Both the position numbers and the translations under genes were made by a program. DNA of 59,495 nucleotides, from positions 1 through 59,495 of the forward strand of contig DASTNK010000142.1 in assembly GCA_035720945.1 (NCBI GenBank), given 5' to 3'. The stretch is from SCQX01 sp035720945 (GTDB lineage: Bacteria > Pseudomonadota > Gammaproteobacteria > Burkholderiales > Burkholderiaceae_B). A model generated the notes under the pieces. The model was not told where the DNA came from and made no database searches. It saw only the letters and a list, made by a program, of their open reading frames with translations. Positions 40,991-50,831 of this stretch are shown piece by piece; the first letter of the stretch is position 1, and each line of letters begins with the position of its first letter.

Positions 40991-43448
40991 GATAAGGAGC
41001 CAGGGGCAGTTTGTCCAACTTGGACCACAACGCCCGGTTCTGTTCCTGGTCAGGGGCAAGGCGCAAGCCTGCCTCGTCATTGAGTGCGACCGCGGGCATG
41101 CCGGTAAGCTGTCTCAGGGAAAATCGCCGGGTCGTCGCGCTGGCGCCTTCCTCGAGCCAGTCCGCGTTGAGGACTTTCACGCTGAGGCCCTCGGCATCGA
41201 AGCGTTCGAAAATGGGCATGCCACCCAGCGAACGGGTGCCGACGCGCAGCATGCCATAGGCTGGATCCAGAAGCAGCAGGCGCCACTGGCGCTTGCCGTC
41301 GGGCAGATGAAGCAAACGGCAAAGCGCAAGAAGGCGGCCGTCTTCTGACCACGACATGGGCGGCGCCAAGTCGCCGACGGCGCACCCCGATGCGGTCAGC
41401 AGGTAACCGCCACTTCGTGGTTCGCCCGCAGGTGGCCACCCGACCCCATACGATACGCCGCCGCCGAAGAACCAGGCGGCGTCGGCGCCGTTCGGGCAAG
41501 GATAGATGAAATCGCCATCGCCATAGGCTGCCTGGGCCTGGGTCACCGTGCGCTCGCGTGGCAGTGCCACGATGACATCGCCAACCCGGAACCGGTGCAA
41601 CCGATAGTAATAACGAACAGCGTCATCTTTCCTATTGGTGCACGGACGGAAAAAATCATCGGCCAACGCCGGCACAGGAGCGGGCGTCTGGAATGGATCC
41701 AATGGGGTGCCATCTGGTTCACCGGGCTCGGGCTTCCTGTCGACGCGACCGGCGATTTCAACGACGGATACGTCATCCTGATAGAAGTCGACCAGGCACG
41801 AGATCAGCATGTCAGGCCCGTCTTGCAGCTCGCGTGTGGTAGGCGTGGCGATTCGAAAGGTTTCCGCCACGGGCGCGATGTCCGGGAACGGACAGAGCGC
41901 AATGCGCCGGCCGTCGTCCGACACCCGATGATCCAGTAGCCAAAGGCCTGGGAGGTGCCAGTCGCCAATGCGACAGTGCCAGGCGCCCAGCCCGGCGGCA
42001 TTGTCGCGAATCCAGGTGAATTCGGCCTGTTCTCCATTCTGGAACTCACAGGATTTGACTCGTGCCGCGCCACGCCCGCCGGGGCTGTCCAGGGGCAGGC
42101 ACAGCCGGACAGGCCTGCAGGGGTATCCGGCAAGCCGCATTCGCCCGTCGTCGTCGTGGCCAATGAGAATCGCCGATTTGTCACGGAGGCAGGCAATGGA
42201 ATAGCCGTGGTTGCCGTGGCTGAGCTCGGGGTTGGCCAGGGTGGCGCGCAATCGCAGCTCGCGTGCGTCGAGGGTTGCCGCGCTGTCCTCGGTCAATGCC
42301 GGCTCCCCGGATGAAGAAGCCCAGACTGAAGGAAGAGCCCGCCAGTTTTTCCCGTTTTCCCAAAGCCAGAAGTTTCGAAGTTCGTATAGGGATTGTGCCG
42401 GCTCGGTGGCCTGCCGTGCGCGGCAAGCCAAGGCCTGGGAGTCCGCGCGCCACGAGACTGACTCAGGGGCGTCGGTCAGCAGGCCGGTGTCTTCACCGTC
42501 CAACCACAGAGCGTATTGGGGCTCGTACAGAGGCTTCAACGGTTCTTCCAGATCGCGCAGCGAAGCGGGCACAAAATGCCTGGCCACCAGTTTGTGTTGA
42601 TGATCTGGCGAGAGGTATTCGTGGGTGACCAGGTTCTCCAACCGATGCGACCATTGTTGTGGGTCCAGCCAAAGGTCTCCCACCCGCATCAGGTCGGAAG
42701 CCTGGGTTCTGGCCAGGAAGTCACCGAAAACCGGGCTGGGGCCGGCCCCTTCACGAGGTTTGTCGTTGGCGGGCGACTCAGCGAAATCCTCCAGCGCCCA
42801 GAACCCGTCCCGATTGGTGCCTTGATACAGGCGCCGCGTCTCACGGTCCAGGATGATCAGGCCGTCGGCGCCTCGACTGGGGCAGATGGCCGCGAAGTAG
42901 CGCCCATCGACGGAGAATCGGCCGATGTCTCCCACACCTTGAAGGACGACACCGTCAGGGAACAGAATCGAATGGAATGCGCCATAACCCATGGCCACTT
43001 CGCCCCAATCCAGGAATCGCAACGGCTGGCCTTCCGGGGTCTGTCTACGCTGGAAATGCCGGTCGGCGCGGGTCCCGCCCGGTGGGCCGGCACCAGGGAG
43101 CTCAAGGGAAAGCCGCTGTGCCAGGCTTACTTGCAGGAAAAACACCAGGGCCACCACCGCGATACCGGGAATCGGCCCCCACCAGAACGGGAACAGCAAC
43201 CACACTCGCACACCCAGGCCCAGCGCCGCGCCCGCGATCCAGTCCAGCACGGCCCGGGCCGGTTTGCGCCCGGCCACGCGGAACGCGGCGAGCACCAGCG
43301 CGAACAACGCGGCGATGACAGCGGCTCCCCACAGGGCGGGAAGCGCGGCGACAATCGCGAGTGGAAAAACGATGACCGCCAGCGAGCCCAGCACGCGCAA
43401 CAGCAGTGTGGACAACGACGGGCCGTCTACCTTGGATGGATGGGGCAT
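40980..43448 (-). CDS. membrane-anchored protein with propeller-like repeats, unknown function
   Basis: This large protein has 822 residues if it starts at 43448 (MPHPSKVDG). A TTG start at 43526 would add 26 residues; neither has a clear ribosome site. The first ~115 residues contain three to four hydrophobic helices ('TLLLRVLGSLAVIVFPLAIV', 'IPGIAVVALVFFLQVSLA'). The remaining ~700 residues are soluble, with repeated motifs of the kind 'SVDGRYFAAI', 'RADSQALACR', 'SDDGRRIALC' and 'SEDGRLLALC'. These look like the turns of beta-propeller blades (TolB/WD40-like). I recognise no catalytic motif. It is divergent from the ankyrin-protein gene, with which it may share a regulatory region of about 290 bp. 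Confidence 0.7.
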   Translation of the reverse strand: MPHPSKVDGPSLSTLLLRVLGSLAVIVFPLAIVAALPALWGAAVIAALFALVLAAFRVAGRKPARAVLDWIAGAALGLGVRVWLLFPFWWGPIPGIAVVALVFFLQVSLAQRLSLELPGAGPPGGTRADRHFQRRQTPEGQPLRFLDWGEVAMGYGAFHSILFPDGVVLQGVGDIGRFSVDGRYFAAICPSRGADGLIILDRETRRLYQGTNRDGFWALEDFAESPANDKPREGAGPSPVFGDFLARTQASDLMRVGDLWLDPQQWSHRLENLVTHEYLSPDHQHKLVARHFVPASLRDLEEPLKPLYEPQYALWLDGEDTGLLTDAPESVSWRADSQALACRARQATEPAQSLYELRNFWLWENGKNWRALPSVWASSSGEPALTEDSAATLDARELRLRATLANPELSHGNHGYSIACLRDKSAILIGHDDDGRMRLAGYPCRPVRLCLPLDSPGGRGAARVKSCEFQNGEQAEFTWIRDNAAGLGAWHCRIGDWHLPGLWLLDHRVSDDGRRIALCPFPDIAPVAETFRIATPTTRELQDGPDMLISCLVDFYQDDVSVVEIAGRVDRKPEPGEPDGTPLDPFQTPAPVPALADDFFRPCTNRKDDAVRYYYRLHRFRVGDVIVALPRERTVTQAQAAYGDGDFIYPCPNGADAAWFFGGGVSYGVGWPPAGEPRSGGYLLTASGCAVGDLAPPMSWSEDGRLLALCRLLHLPDGKRQWRLLLLDPAYGMLRVGTRSLGGMPIFERFDAEGLSVKVLNADWLEEGASATTRRFSLRQLTGMPAVALNDEAGLRLAPDQEQNRALWSKLDKLPLAPYRSA

Positions 43449-43735
43449 GGTTTCATGGGCGGTGGCCGGTGGATGCTTACGATTGGCGAGCGACGAAACA
43501 TAACTGTTTGTGACTGAAAGGGTCAATACAACAGCTATACAATCCAGTCACGAGAGCGGGGAGGGGCCGCCTTACAATGGCGCTCTCTTTCATTCCTGCA
43601 GCCGCAGTGTAATATGGCCGCGCCGGCACAAAAAGGGAGGCGCATGCGACAGCCTGAGCGGGAAGTGTCCTGCGCTGAGTGTGGGGCGAGGCATGCACGG
43701 TCGAACGGCGCGGGAGACGGGGGAAAAGGCAACAC

Positions 43736-44899
43736 ATGAAATCGTTATTCGCGGCGCTCATCATCTTGGTGGCGTTGATCGCCCTGGCGATTGGTGTGCC
43801 ACTCATCCTTCAGCCGGACACGGGCGGATTCCTGTCTGGCATCGGGGTGGTGCTGGGCCTGGTTTTCCTGGCTGCCGGCAATTTGCTGGTGCTGGCCCTG
43901 AATCTGGCGTTTCGGCATTTCTATGGGGCGCCCCGCTGGTTGCGTGTGCTGATCCGCATCCAGTTGGTCCCGGCGGCGGTGTCTCTGGTGATGCTGGCCG
44001 TGCAACTTTATGACAGTTGGCAGGAGGGTCGTGCCGCTGATCAGCATGTGGCGTTGTATCTCGCGATCAAATCCAATGACGTCGGCAGGTTTGATCAGGC
44101 ACAGCGGCAGTGCGGCAAACAATGCTCCAGTGACTATTCCTTGAACGCGCAATTGCTGGATGCTGCGGACACCCGCGCCGGCAACGTGGCAGAGGCGCTC
44201 ATCCGTCAGCACGCGAAGGTATCCACCGAATTGGGCCAGGCCACGGTGTCTCTGCGCACGTGCGAGGGGGATTACCTGGCCGATCTGAACGCCCTGGGCG
44301 TCGCGGTGGCGCGTCACGACGCCTCCATGGTGGATGAGCTGTTTCCCGTCAGTGATAAAGGGGCCCGCCGGAAGGCCCTATGGGTGGCGGCGCGCCTGAA
44401 CCATCTAGATCTGGTCAAGGATCTTGCCGCGAAAGGCGTGCCATTAACGATTCGCGGACCGATTCTCAACGAAAACGATACCCTGCTCGTCGCGGCGGCC
44501 AGCGGTGCGGCGCTTGAAGTCGGAAAATGGCTGCTCGATACGCAATACATGCCCGTCAATGCCATTCTTGGCGGACCGGATCCCTACCCGGGTACGTCGC
44601 CTTTGCAGGCACTGATGCGTTTCCAATCCTCAGCGCCGGATTCCCCGCGCATAAAGCCGTTTCTTCAGATGCTGGTCGCGCACGGCGCGAAACTGGATGT
44701 GCGTGATCGGGAAGGGCGCACGCCACTGCAGGAAGCCATCCGGATGAAAGACAAGCGCCTTGCGCAAATGCTGCTGAGTGTCGGCGCGGGAAAATCCTCG
44801 TTGACGGCTGAAGAGGGCAAGGCACTGGAAGCGTTGCTCGCGCAACCCGGCCCGCTTGTCTCCCCGCCACATTCGGGAGGGGACTGCGTGGCACCTTAG
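43736..44899 (+). CDS. ankyrin-repeat membrane protein, unknown function
   Basis: This protein has 387 residues. The first ~95 contain three hydrophobic helices ('MKSLFAALIILVALIALAIG', 'FLSGIGVVLGLVFLAAGNLL', 'LIRIQLVPAAVSLVMLAVQL'). The rest contains ankyrin-like helix pairs. The clearest are near the end: 'PFLQMLVAHGAKLDVRDREG' then 'RTPLQEAIRMKDKRLAQMLL', with weaker copies around 'ALWVAARLNHLDLVKDLAAK' and 'DTLLVAAASGAALEVGKWLL'. It is probably inner-membrane anchored with the repeats for protein binding. The region just upstream contains two TACAAT boxes (43538-43543 and 43573-43578). The role is unknown. Confidence 0.75.
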   Translation: MKSLFAALIILVALIALAIGVPLILQPDTGGFLSGIGVVLGLVFLAAGNLLVLALNLAFRHFYGAPRWLRVLIRIQLVPAAVSLVMLAVQLYDSWQEGRAADQHVALYLAIKSNDVGRFDQAQRQCGKQCSSDYSLNAQLLDAADTRAGNVAEALIRQHAKVSTELGQATVSLRTCEGDYLADLNALGVAVARHDASMVDELFPVSDKGARRKALWVAARLNHLDLVKDLAAKGVPLTIRGPILNENDTLLVAAASGAALEVGKWLLDTQYMPVNAILGGPDPYPGTSPLQALMRFQSSAPDSPRIKPFLQMLVAHGAKLDVRDREGRTPLQEAIRMKDKRLAQMLLSVGAGKSSLTAEEGKALEALLAQPGPLVSPPHSGGDCVAP

Positions 44900-45012
44900 C
44901 CCCGATATGGGCGCTTTGGGTGTCAAACGCTCATGGGCTGGCCTGTACAGCCAGTTCGTGGGACTCGGGTACGATCAAGACCTGATCACAGGAGTATGAG
45001 GACTCTTTTGTC

Positions 45013-45327
45013 ATGCGAACTTTTGTTTTGGTGATCGCCAGCTTGCTGCTGTCCTTGCTGGCCTCCATCGTGGCCGCCTTGGGTGTCGCACTGGTGTTTT
45101 TGCTGGTTTGGGAAGCGTTCGACCTATGTGCCGCGTTCGGTGGCCCGATGGAGGGCAGTTGCGGCTACGCCTTCTCGTTCTTCTTCATGCCGATCATTGT
45201 CCTGTCGTGTTTGATTTTCGTCACCATACTGGCGTATCGAAAAATCCATCCCTGGCTCGTGCGCCGGCTGGGCCCTGTCAACCCGGCACGCTGCGCCGCC
45301 CTTGATCATCATAATCCCCCGGTTTGA
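45013..45327 (+). CDS. small membrane protein, unknown function
   Basis: This 104-residue protein has two hydrophobic segments, about residues 4-36 ('VLVIASLLLSLLASIVAALG' and on) and about 55-75 ('SFFFMPIIVLSCLIFVTILA'). They flank a short loop with two Cys, and a basic cytoplasmic-type end follows ('RKIHPWLVRRLG'). It resembles no family I can name. It lies 113 bp downstream of the ankyrin gene in the same direction. Its last 50 bases overlap the 3' end of the convergent gene at 45278, so one of the two stops might be misplaced, but both frames look coding. Confidence 0.6.
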   Translation: MRTFVLVIASLLLSLLASIVAALGVALVFLLVWEAFDLCAAFGGPMEGSCGYAFSFFFMPIIVLSCLIFVTILAYRKIHPWLVRRLGPVNPARCAALDHHNPPV

Positions 45328-45982
45328 TTTTCGCCGGGTCCACCTCGTGGCACTGCACGTCGCGGAGCTCGTCAGCGTCGCTGAAGGGTTGCACATTCCA
45401 GGAGTGGTCGATGCGCGCGCCAGCCAGCCAGTGCGATCGGTCCACCACACATTCCATCAGTTTGCACTGGCCTGGCTGGGCCAGGGCGGGCGCGACGCAG
45501 GCGGAGGCCGGCCCAAGCCATGTCAGGCCATAGGTGGTGCGGGAGCCCCATAGCGGTCTTTTTGACGAGTGATTGAAGACCAGCGCCTGTTCTTCCAGCA
45601 CCTCGGGAACATGATCCTCGACCACGTTCTTGTTGTGCTGGACATAGAATTCCGCCGGGTAGCGGAACAGAAACAGCAGCGCCACCACGACCACCAGCAG
45701 CCAGGCCGCGCAGCTTGTCGACCATGCCAGCAGCGTGCGGCTGGCGCGCCGCCCAACGACCGCGCTAATGCCGCTGGCGAGGGCCAACGTCGCCAGCAAC
45801 AGAGTGAGGTGGTCCATGGACCAATGCGGCGTTCTCAGGTAGACGCCGATGTGTGGATTGAAAGCGGTGATCGCGGCGGCGAAGGCGAATACGGCCATCA
45901 ACAGCGAGAAGGCGATGAAGGAGGACGAGGGCTTCTTCGCACGCAATTGCGTTGGGTTGGTGGCGCTTGTGTCAGAAGGCAT
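45278..45982 (-). CDS. membrane protein, unknown function
   Basis: This 234-residue protein has a hydrophilic N-terminal tail, then three hydrophobic helices within residues 20-108 ('IAFSLLMAVFAFAAAITAFN', 'LTLLLATLALASGISAVVG', 'WLLVVVVALLFLFRYP'). A soluble C-terminal part of about 125 residues follows, containing Cys at several places ('KLMECVVDRSHW', 'DVQCHEVDP'). The arrangement fits an inner-membrane protein with an external domain. An AAGGA lies about ten bases upstream of the ATG. I recognise no family. It belongs to the group of poorly known proteins that includes its neighbours. Confidence 0.65.
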   Translation of the reverse strand: MPSDTSATNPTQLRAKKPSSSFIAFSLLMAVFAFAAAITAFNPHIGVYLRTPHWSMDHLTLLLATLALASGISAVVGRRASRTLLAWSTSCAAWLLVVVVALLFLFRYPAEFYVQHNKNVVEDHVPEVLEEQALVFNHSSKRPLWGSRTTYGLTWLGPASACVAPALAQPGQCKLMECVVDRSHWLAGARIDHSWNVQPFSDADELRDVQCHEVDPAKIKPGDYDDQGRRSVPG

Positions 45983-46167
45983 GCGGGCGCATTCCTTTGT
46001 TACGTCGTGAGCCGCGCAGGCGCGCTCGTTGATCTGTTTTCAGTTGAGTCATTTTGTGAGTATTCGCAAAAACGAGGCGGTTTAAATGGCTGCGGCCACA
46101 TTGCCAGAGCGTGCTCTTACAATCGCGATTGTCTCTACACCAGTATATCCGGATCAAGGAGGGAAAT

Positions 46168-49080
46168 ATGCCGCGACCTGTGTCTCGCAACCACCTGGCG
46201 CCGCTGTTGATGCTGGCGATGTTGGCCATGCCCGTTTCCCCGGCGATGGCCCAGCGCGGCAGTTGTGTCTCCGAGGACCCCTATGCGGCCATCAAAGCGG
46301 CCTGGCCTGATCCGACCCGGTCCCGTCTGGGCAATGTGTGCATCAACGCGCTGCATGATGGGCGCGCCAGCGTGCGGCTCCCCAGTGCCGGGGTGAACAT
46401 CGACGATGCCGCGGCCAGCGATGGTTCGACCGATAAATGGGGCTATCTTGACAAAGACGGCAAGCTTGTCATTCCGCCCACATTCGACATGGCGTTGAAC
46501 TTCCGGCACGGGTTGGCGGCGGTGTCGATGAATGGGCTATGGGGGTACGTGGACTTGAATGGGAAGTGGGCCATCAAGCCGCGCTTCCTGGAGGCCGACG
46601 CATTCACCTCGCTGGGCCTGGCCATGGTGCGTGAAGGCGTTTCGTATGAACTTATCGATCGCAGCGGCACCATGGTGGGAAAGCCATTTCCCGCAGGGGT
46701 GAAGGCCTATCTGGCCGGGGGGAAGCCCGGTTTTGTCTATCTGTCGTATGGGCCTGAATGGCGTTCGTCCGCCGGGGCGACGTTCTCCCCGCCGGACGGT
46801 GTGTTCGTAGTGAAGCCCCTGGGGGGGCAGGACTTGTTCATCGCGCGCAGCGCTTCCCGGCGCTACGGTGTCATGGATGCGAACGGGAAGTGGATTGTCC
46901 TCCCAGACTTCCAATCGCTCGACGCTTCCGTCATTCCCGACGGCTTGGCCCTGGCCCGGGGCTACCGACGCTCAGCGCTGATCCGTGATGACGGAACGTA
47001 TGCCACAGACCGGCACGTCAAGCTCATCCGTCGGTTGGGGAGGCATTTCTGGCTGACCCGCGACAACCACGGCGTTTCCAGGTTGTTGGACGAACACGGC
47101 AAAGTGGCACATGACTTCGGCAAAGCGCCGCTGGGCTCGTCTCTCGTGACACTTGGCCCCTTCGTGTTGTGGTCCACCGACACGGACTGGCAGGTCTTCG
47201 TGCCCGGGCGCGCCGCGCCGGTGTCCATTCCCCGGGCATTGCAACCCAAATGGAGTGGTCCGGAGAATGGTGTTCTCCTGTGGCGCAACCTCGACACGGA
47301 TGCCGTCGCCGGCATCCTGACCCGCGCGGGGCGTTGGCTGGTCGGCCCGGGTTGGATCGCCGACATAGCTTTCACCATTTCGCTGGGCGGGCAGACCGCA
47401 TTCACCGATCGCCGGGGCAGTCTTCTCAATGTGCTGGATGCCGATGGCAATCCGCTGCTGACCTCTGACGCTGCGCGGGGCCTCGCGCATCGCCAGGTCC
47501 AACCGCTCCACGATGCGCCAAACTCTTCGAAGACTCCGGTCGCCATCGCGATTCTCGGCCCCTGCGATTGCGACCCGGAAACCGGCTCGGGTCTGCTGCT
47601 GTCAGACGGGCATGTCGTCCAGGACAAGGCGTGGAAATCCATACACAGCCTCGACCCTGACGACTCGAAAACAAGCACCCGAGTTTCAGTAGCACACACC
47701 ACGATTCCCCAGCGATTCGCCGTGGACACGGCTGCTGGCACCGGCATGATGGATGTCTCCGGCAAGATGCTGCTCGCGGCTGATCAAAAGCATATAGGCG
47801 CCTTCCAGGATGGGCTGGCACTGGTCTCTGGGCGGAACGGTACACGTGTGATGGACCGAGCCGGAAAACTGTATTCCGTGCCCGACTATTTCGCCCTGGA
47901 ATCCGCCGGCGCCGGGTTGCTGCGTTTTCGGGAAACCGCGAAGCCCGACGCGTTGTGGGGGCTGTATAGCGTGGCTCAGGCCGAGATCGCGGTGAAGCCA
48001 GCGTTCAAGTCCATCGGAGCCTTCGAATCAGGGACGGCCGTGGCGCAGGATTCCTCGGGTGCCACGGGTGTCATCGATACCCGTGGCCGATGGGTGGTGC
48101 CCGCCCGTTACGCGGCGGTTGAACCGTTGAATAGGCAATTGTGGGTCGTGCGGGGCGGAGCGGCGCAAACCGACGGCATGAAAGGCGTGGTGGCGCGGGA
48201 TGACCAAGTCGTGGTGACGGCATCGCGAGGATTGAAGGTGCATCAAAACGAAAACGGCCTTATCCGCGTCTCCTTTCAAGATGCGGAGGATCCGTCACGA
48301 CGCGGCGCCTGGCTGCTGGATCAGTCCGGCAAACGCGTGATGGGCGGGTCGCACGCCGACATTGAATTCATGAAACCTTGGTGGCTGGTGCTGAGACCGG
48401 ACTCCGGTGGCTACGTCGGCAAGGACGGAAATTGGGTCATTCCCCCGGCCCCGGGGTTGGGAACAGCGTTCCACGGATCACAAGGCGCCGCCGCGCTCGC
48501 GGTCAGGAACCAGGGGAAGACGAGTCTCATCATCGATGAAAAAGGAAGGGTGCATGCCACGCTTCAAGGCGGTGACTGGGCCTGGCCGGATGGGTCCGAC
48601 TGGTTGGTTCGGCAGGTCGGGCGCGACGGGAAGGAGCCACCTGAAACCCTGTACGCCGACACCGGCGGCAAGATTCGTCTGACGGTGAAAGGGGCGGCCA
48701 GCGAGTTCGTTGGCGATTACGCGGTGTTGCGAAGCGCCGATGGACGACACTACGGTTGGATCGACAAGCAGGGCCACGAGGGGCCGGCCCACGACTATGA
48801 TTGGCTGGGCTTGCCCTCGGACGGCCTGGCCTTCGCGTCGGAGCATGGCCTGTATGGCTACCTGAACGAGCGCGGCCAATACGTGATCGCGCCAGCCTTC
48901 AAGGCCGCCACGCCATTCGTCGATGGCCGCGCCGTGGTGTCGACCCGGCTGGCGTCGATGATCATCGACACCAAGGGTACCCCGCTTGCCCGAGTGACCT
49001 ATCTATGCGGGGTGCGCGTGCTGTTCGATGCCAACAACCATGTGGAGTGGCCGAAGACGCTTCCGTCGGGATGCCGTTAG
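46168..49080 (+). CDS. exported WG-repeat protein
   Basis: This protein has 970 residues. The start at 46168 is fixed by a near-perfect AAGGAGGG at 46157-46163; an upstream in-frame ATG at 46111 is rejected. A signal peptide ends near 'VSPAMA-QRGSC', so the protein is periplasmic or exported. Most of it consists of WG (KWG) beta-hairpin repeats. Clear copies are 'DKWGYLDKDGKLVIPP', 'LWGYVDLNGKWAIKP', 'RYGVMDANGKWIVLP', 'TGVIDTRGRWVVPA', 'GYVGKDGNWVIPP', 'HYGWIDKQGHEGP' and 'LYGYLNERGQYVIAP', about nine in all. WG repeats are seen in many bacterial proteins and probably mediate binding; the function is unknown. It is convergent with the MFS gene, with four bases between. Confidence 0.85.
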   Translation: MPRPVSRNHLAPLLMLAMLAMPVSPAMAQRGSCVSEDPYAAIKAAWPDPTRSRLGNVCINALHDGRASVRLPSAGVNIDDAAASDGSTDKWGYLDKDGKLVIPPTFDMALNFRHGLAAVSMNGLWGYVDLNGKWAIKPRFLEADAFTSLGLAMVREGVSYELIDRSGTMVGKPFPAGVKAYLAGGKPGFVYLSYGPEWRSSAGATFSPPDGVFVVKPLGGQDLFIARSASRRYGVMDANGKWIVLPDFQSLDASVIPDGLALARGYRRSALIRDDGTYATDRHVKLIRRLGRHFWLTRDNHGVSRLLDEHGKVAHDFGKAPLGSSLVTLGPFVLWSTDTDWQVFVPGRAAPVSIPRALQPKWSGPENGVLLWRNLDTDAVAGILTRAGRWLVGPGWIADIAFTISLGGQTAFTDRRGSLLNVLDADGNPLLTSDAARGLAHRQVQPLHDAPNSSKTPVAIAILGPCDCDPETGSGLLLSDGHVVQDKAWKSIHSLDPDDSKTSTRVSVAHTTIPQRFAVDTAAGTGMMDVSGKMLLAADQKHIGAFQDGLALVSGRNGTRVMDRAGKLYSVPDYFALESAGAGLLRFRETAKPDALWGLYSVAQAEIAVKPAFKSIGAFESGTAVAQDSSGATGVIDTRGRWVVPARYAAVEPLNRQLWVVRGGAAQTDGMKGVVARDDQVVVTASRGLKVHQNENGLIRVSFQDAEDPSRRGAWLLDQSGKRVMGGSHADIEFMKPWWLVLRPDSGGYVGKDGNWVIPPAPGLGTAFHGSQGAAALAVRNQGKTSLIIDEKGRVHATLQGGDWAWPDGSDWLVRQVGRDGKEPPETLYADTGGKIRLTVKGAASEFVGDYAVLRSADGRHYGWIDKQGHEGPAHDYDWLGLPSDGLAFASEHGLYGYLNERGQYVIAPAFKAATPFVDGRAVVSTRLASMIIDTKGTPLARVTYLCGVRVLFDANNHVEWPKTLPSGCR

Positions 49081-49084
49081 CTCA

Positions 49085-50605
49085 CTAATCGGCCGCCGCT
49101 GGCGCCGTGTCGCCCAACTCTTCATCGCGCATCAACAGCGACAACAGGATGGACACGCAGGCTGTGGCGGTGGCCAGGGCGAATACCTTCCGGAACGCGT
49201 CGTCGACCGACGAGACCAGATCGGCGCGCACCAAGGCGTCCATGGCCGAGGCGGCTTGATCAATCAGGCTTTTGATGATTTCGGGCCCGGACAAGCCGCC
49301 GGCGGTGGCCGGCGCCATGGCTTGCAGGGTGGCCATGAGCACGGCCATGAGCACGGCGATGCCAATCGCCGCTCCCAGTGATCGGCAGAACGCGATGACG
49401 GCTGTGGCAATCCCCATGTGCCGTGATTCGACCGCGTTCTGCACCGCCACCGTGGACGTGGGCAGTTGCAGGCCGATCGTGAAGCCGATCACCCCGACGC
49501 ACACCAGGTTGGCGCCCGTTGCGTGGGCATCGACAAACACCAACCCCAGCATGGCGATGGGCGTGCATACGGCGCCGCAAAGCTGGATACGCTTGAACCG
49601 CCCCGTGAATGCCGACATCCGACCACCCACGTAAGCCCCGACCGGGATGCCCAGCGAGAAAGGCAACAGCAGCAGCGCCGCCTGGTCGGCTTGGGCGCCC
49701 AGCAGCATTTGTGCCCGCAGCGGAATCAGCACCGAGAGCGAGACGATGAGGATGAACGCGATGAACATCAGCGTGCAGGACAGTGACACGGTGGGATTGC
49801 GGAATAGGCCAAGCGGCACGATGGGTTCCGTGGCCCGCGTTTCCTGCCACAGAAAGAGCGCGATGGCCACCAGGGTGCCACCGAACAGCCAGACGTTCAA
49901 TTCATCCATCCAAGGGCTGCCTTGCCCGACCCGGGTGATGCCTATCAGGAGCGGCGAAAGTGCCACGGTCATGAGGATGGCGCCCGGGTAGTCGACGGGT
50001 CTCTTTATGCGGGGCGTATGCAACCGGGCCAGGGCGCGCCGCGAGATGAACATGGCCGCGGCACCCAATGGCAGGTTGATCCAGAACACCCAGCGCCAAG
50101 ACAGGTAGGACGTCAGGAATCCACCCAGTAGTGGGCCCGACACGCTCGCGACGGCGAACGCCGCACTGATGTAGCCCTGGTAACGACCTCGCTCCCGCGG
50201 TGCCACCACGTCCGCGATGATGGCCTGTGCCACGGAAATCAGGCCTCCTCCGCCCAACCCCTGCAGAATGCGCGCCCCGACCAGAAAGGGCATGGATGGC
50301 GCCATGGCGCTGCCTATGGAGGAAAGCAGAAAGATGGTGATGGCCGACGTCAGCATGACCCGTCGGCCGTACAAGTCACCGAGCTTGCCGTAAATAGGTG
50401 TCGCCACGGCCACGGTGATGAGGTAGCCCGATACCACCCAGGCCAGCAGGTCCACGCCGCCCAGGTCGGCCGACATCATGGGCAGGGCGACCGAGACAAT
50501 GGTCTGATCCAGCGCGCCCAGCAGGATGGCCAGCATCAAACCGATGATGATGGAGCGAACTTCCGCATGGGAAAAAGTCTGGGGCTTGGTCGGGGCTTGA
50601 TTCAT
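49085..50605 (-). CDS. MFS multidrug exporter, DHA2 family (14-helix)
   Basis: This drug:proton antiporter has 506 residues from the start at 50605 (MNQAPTKPQTFSHAEVRSII). Motif A is 'YGKLGDLYGRRVML', motif D1 is 'LDQTIVSVALPMM', motif B is near 'VGARILQGLGGGGLISVAQA', and motif C is 'GPLLGGFLTSYLSWRWVFWI'. It has about 14 hydrophobic helices, as in EmrB-like transporters. Neither start candidate (50605, or 50668 upstream) has a strong ribosome site; homology begins right after 50605. No EmrA-type adaptor is adjacent. Substrates are unknown. It is divergent from arfB. Confidence 0.88.
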   Translation of the reverse strand: MNQAPTKPQTFSHAEVRSIIIGLMLAILLGALDQTIVSVALPMMSADLGGVDLLAWVVSGYLITVAVATPIYGKLGDLYGRRVMLTSAITIFLLSSIGSAMAPSMPFLVGARILQGLGGGGLISVAQAIIADVVAPRERGRYQGYISAAFAVASVSGPLLGGFLTSYLSWRWVFWINLPLGAAAMFISRRALARLHTPRIKRPVDYPGAILMTVALSPLLIGITRVGQGSPWMDELNVWLFGGTLVAIALFLWQETRATEPIVPLGLFRNPTVSLSCTLMFIAFILIVSLSVLIPLRAQMLLGAQADQAALLLLPFSLGIPVGAYVGGRMSAFTGRFKRIQLCGAVCTPIAMLGLVFVDAHATGANLVCVGVIGFTIGLQLPTSTVAVQNAVESRHMGIATAVIAFCRSLGAAIGIAVLMAVLMATLQAMAPATAGGLSGPEIIKSLIDQAASAMDALVRADLVSSVDDAFRKVFALATATACVSILLSLLMRDEELGDTAPAAAD

Positions 50606-50815
50606 GTTCTGTGATGCCGTGGCCGAGGTGATGGTGCAGAGCCTGGCCCTGTTTTCAGGGTTAACCATTATTGTATTCAAGAATCGAATGCGACATTTCA
50701 ACGTCGTTTGGAAAATCGCTCTGTCTGGGTGAAAAAGCGCTGGCAGGCACCGCCCTGGAAGCGTGGTGGTCGGGGCGCAAGCCGTGGACGAGACTACGAA
50801 AGTCGCCGACGAGGC

Positions 50816-50821
50816 TACAAT
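50816..50821 (+). promoter_or_regulatory. arfB -10 element giving a nearly leaderless transcript
   Basis: TACAAT lies at 50816-50821, only 10 bases before the arfB ATG at 50832. The expected transcript start near 50828 would leave an untranslated leader of about four bases. No Shine-Dalgarno sequence is present. No good -35 box is visible. This is a positional inference. Confidence 0.35.
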
Positions 50822-50831
50822 CCCCGCCACC

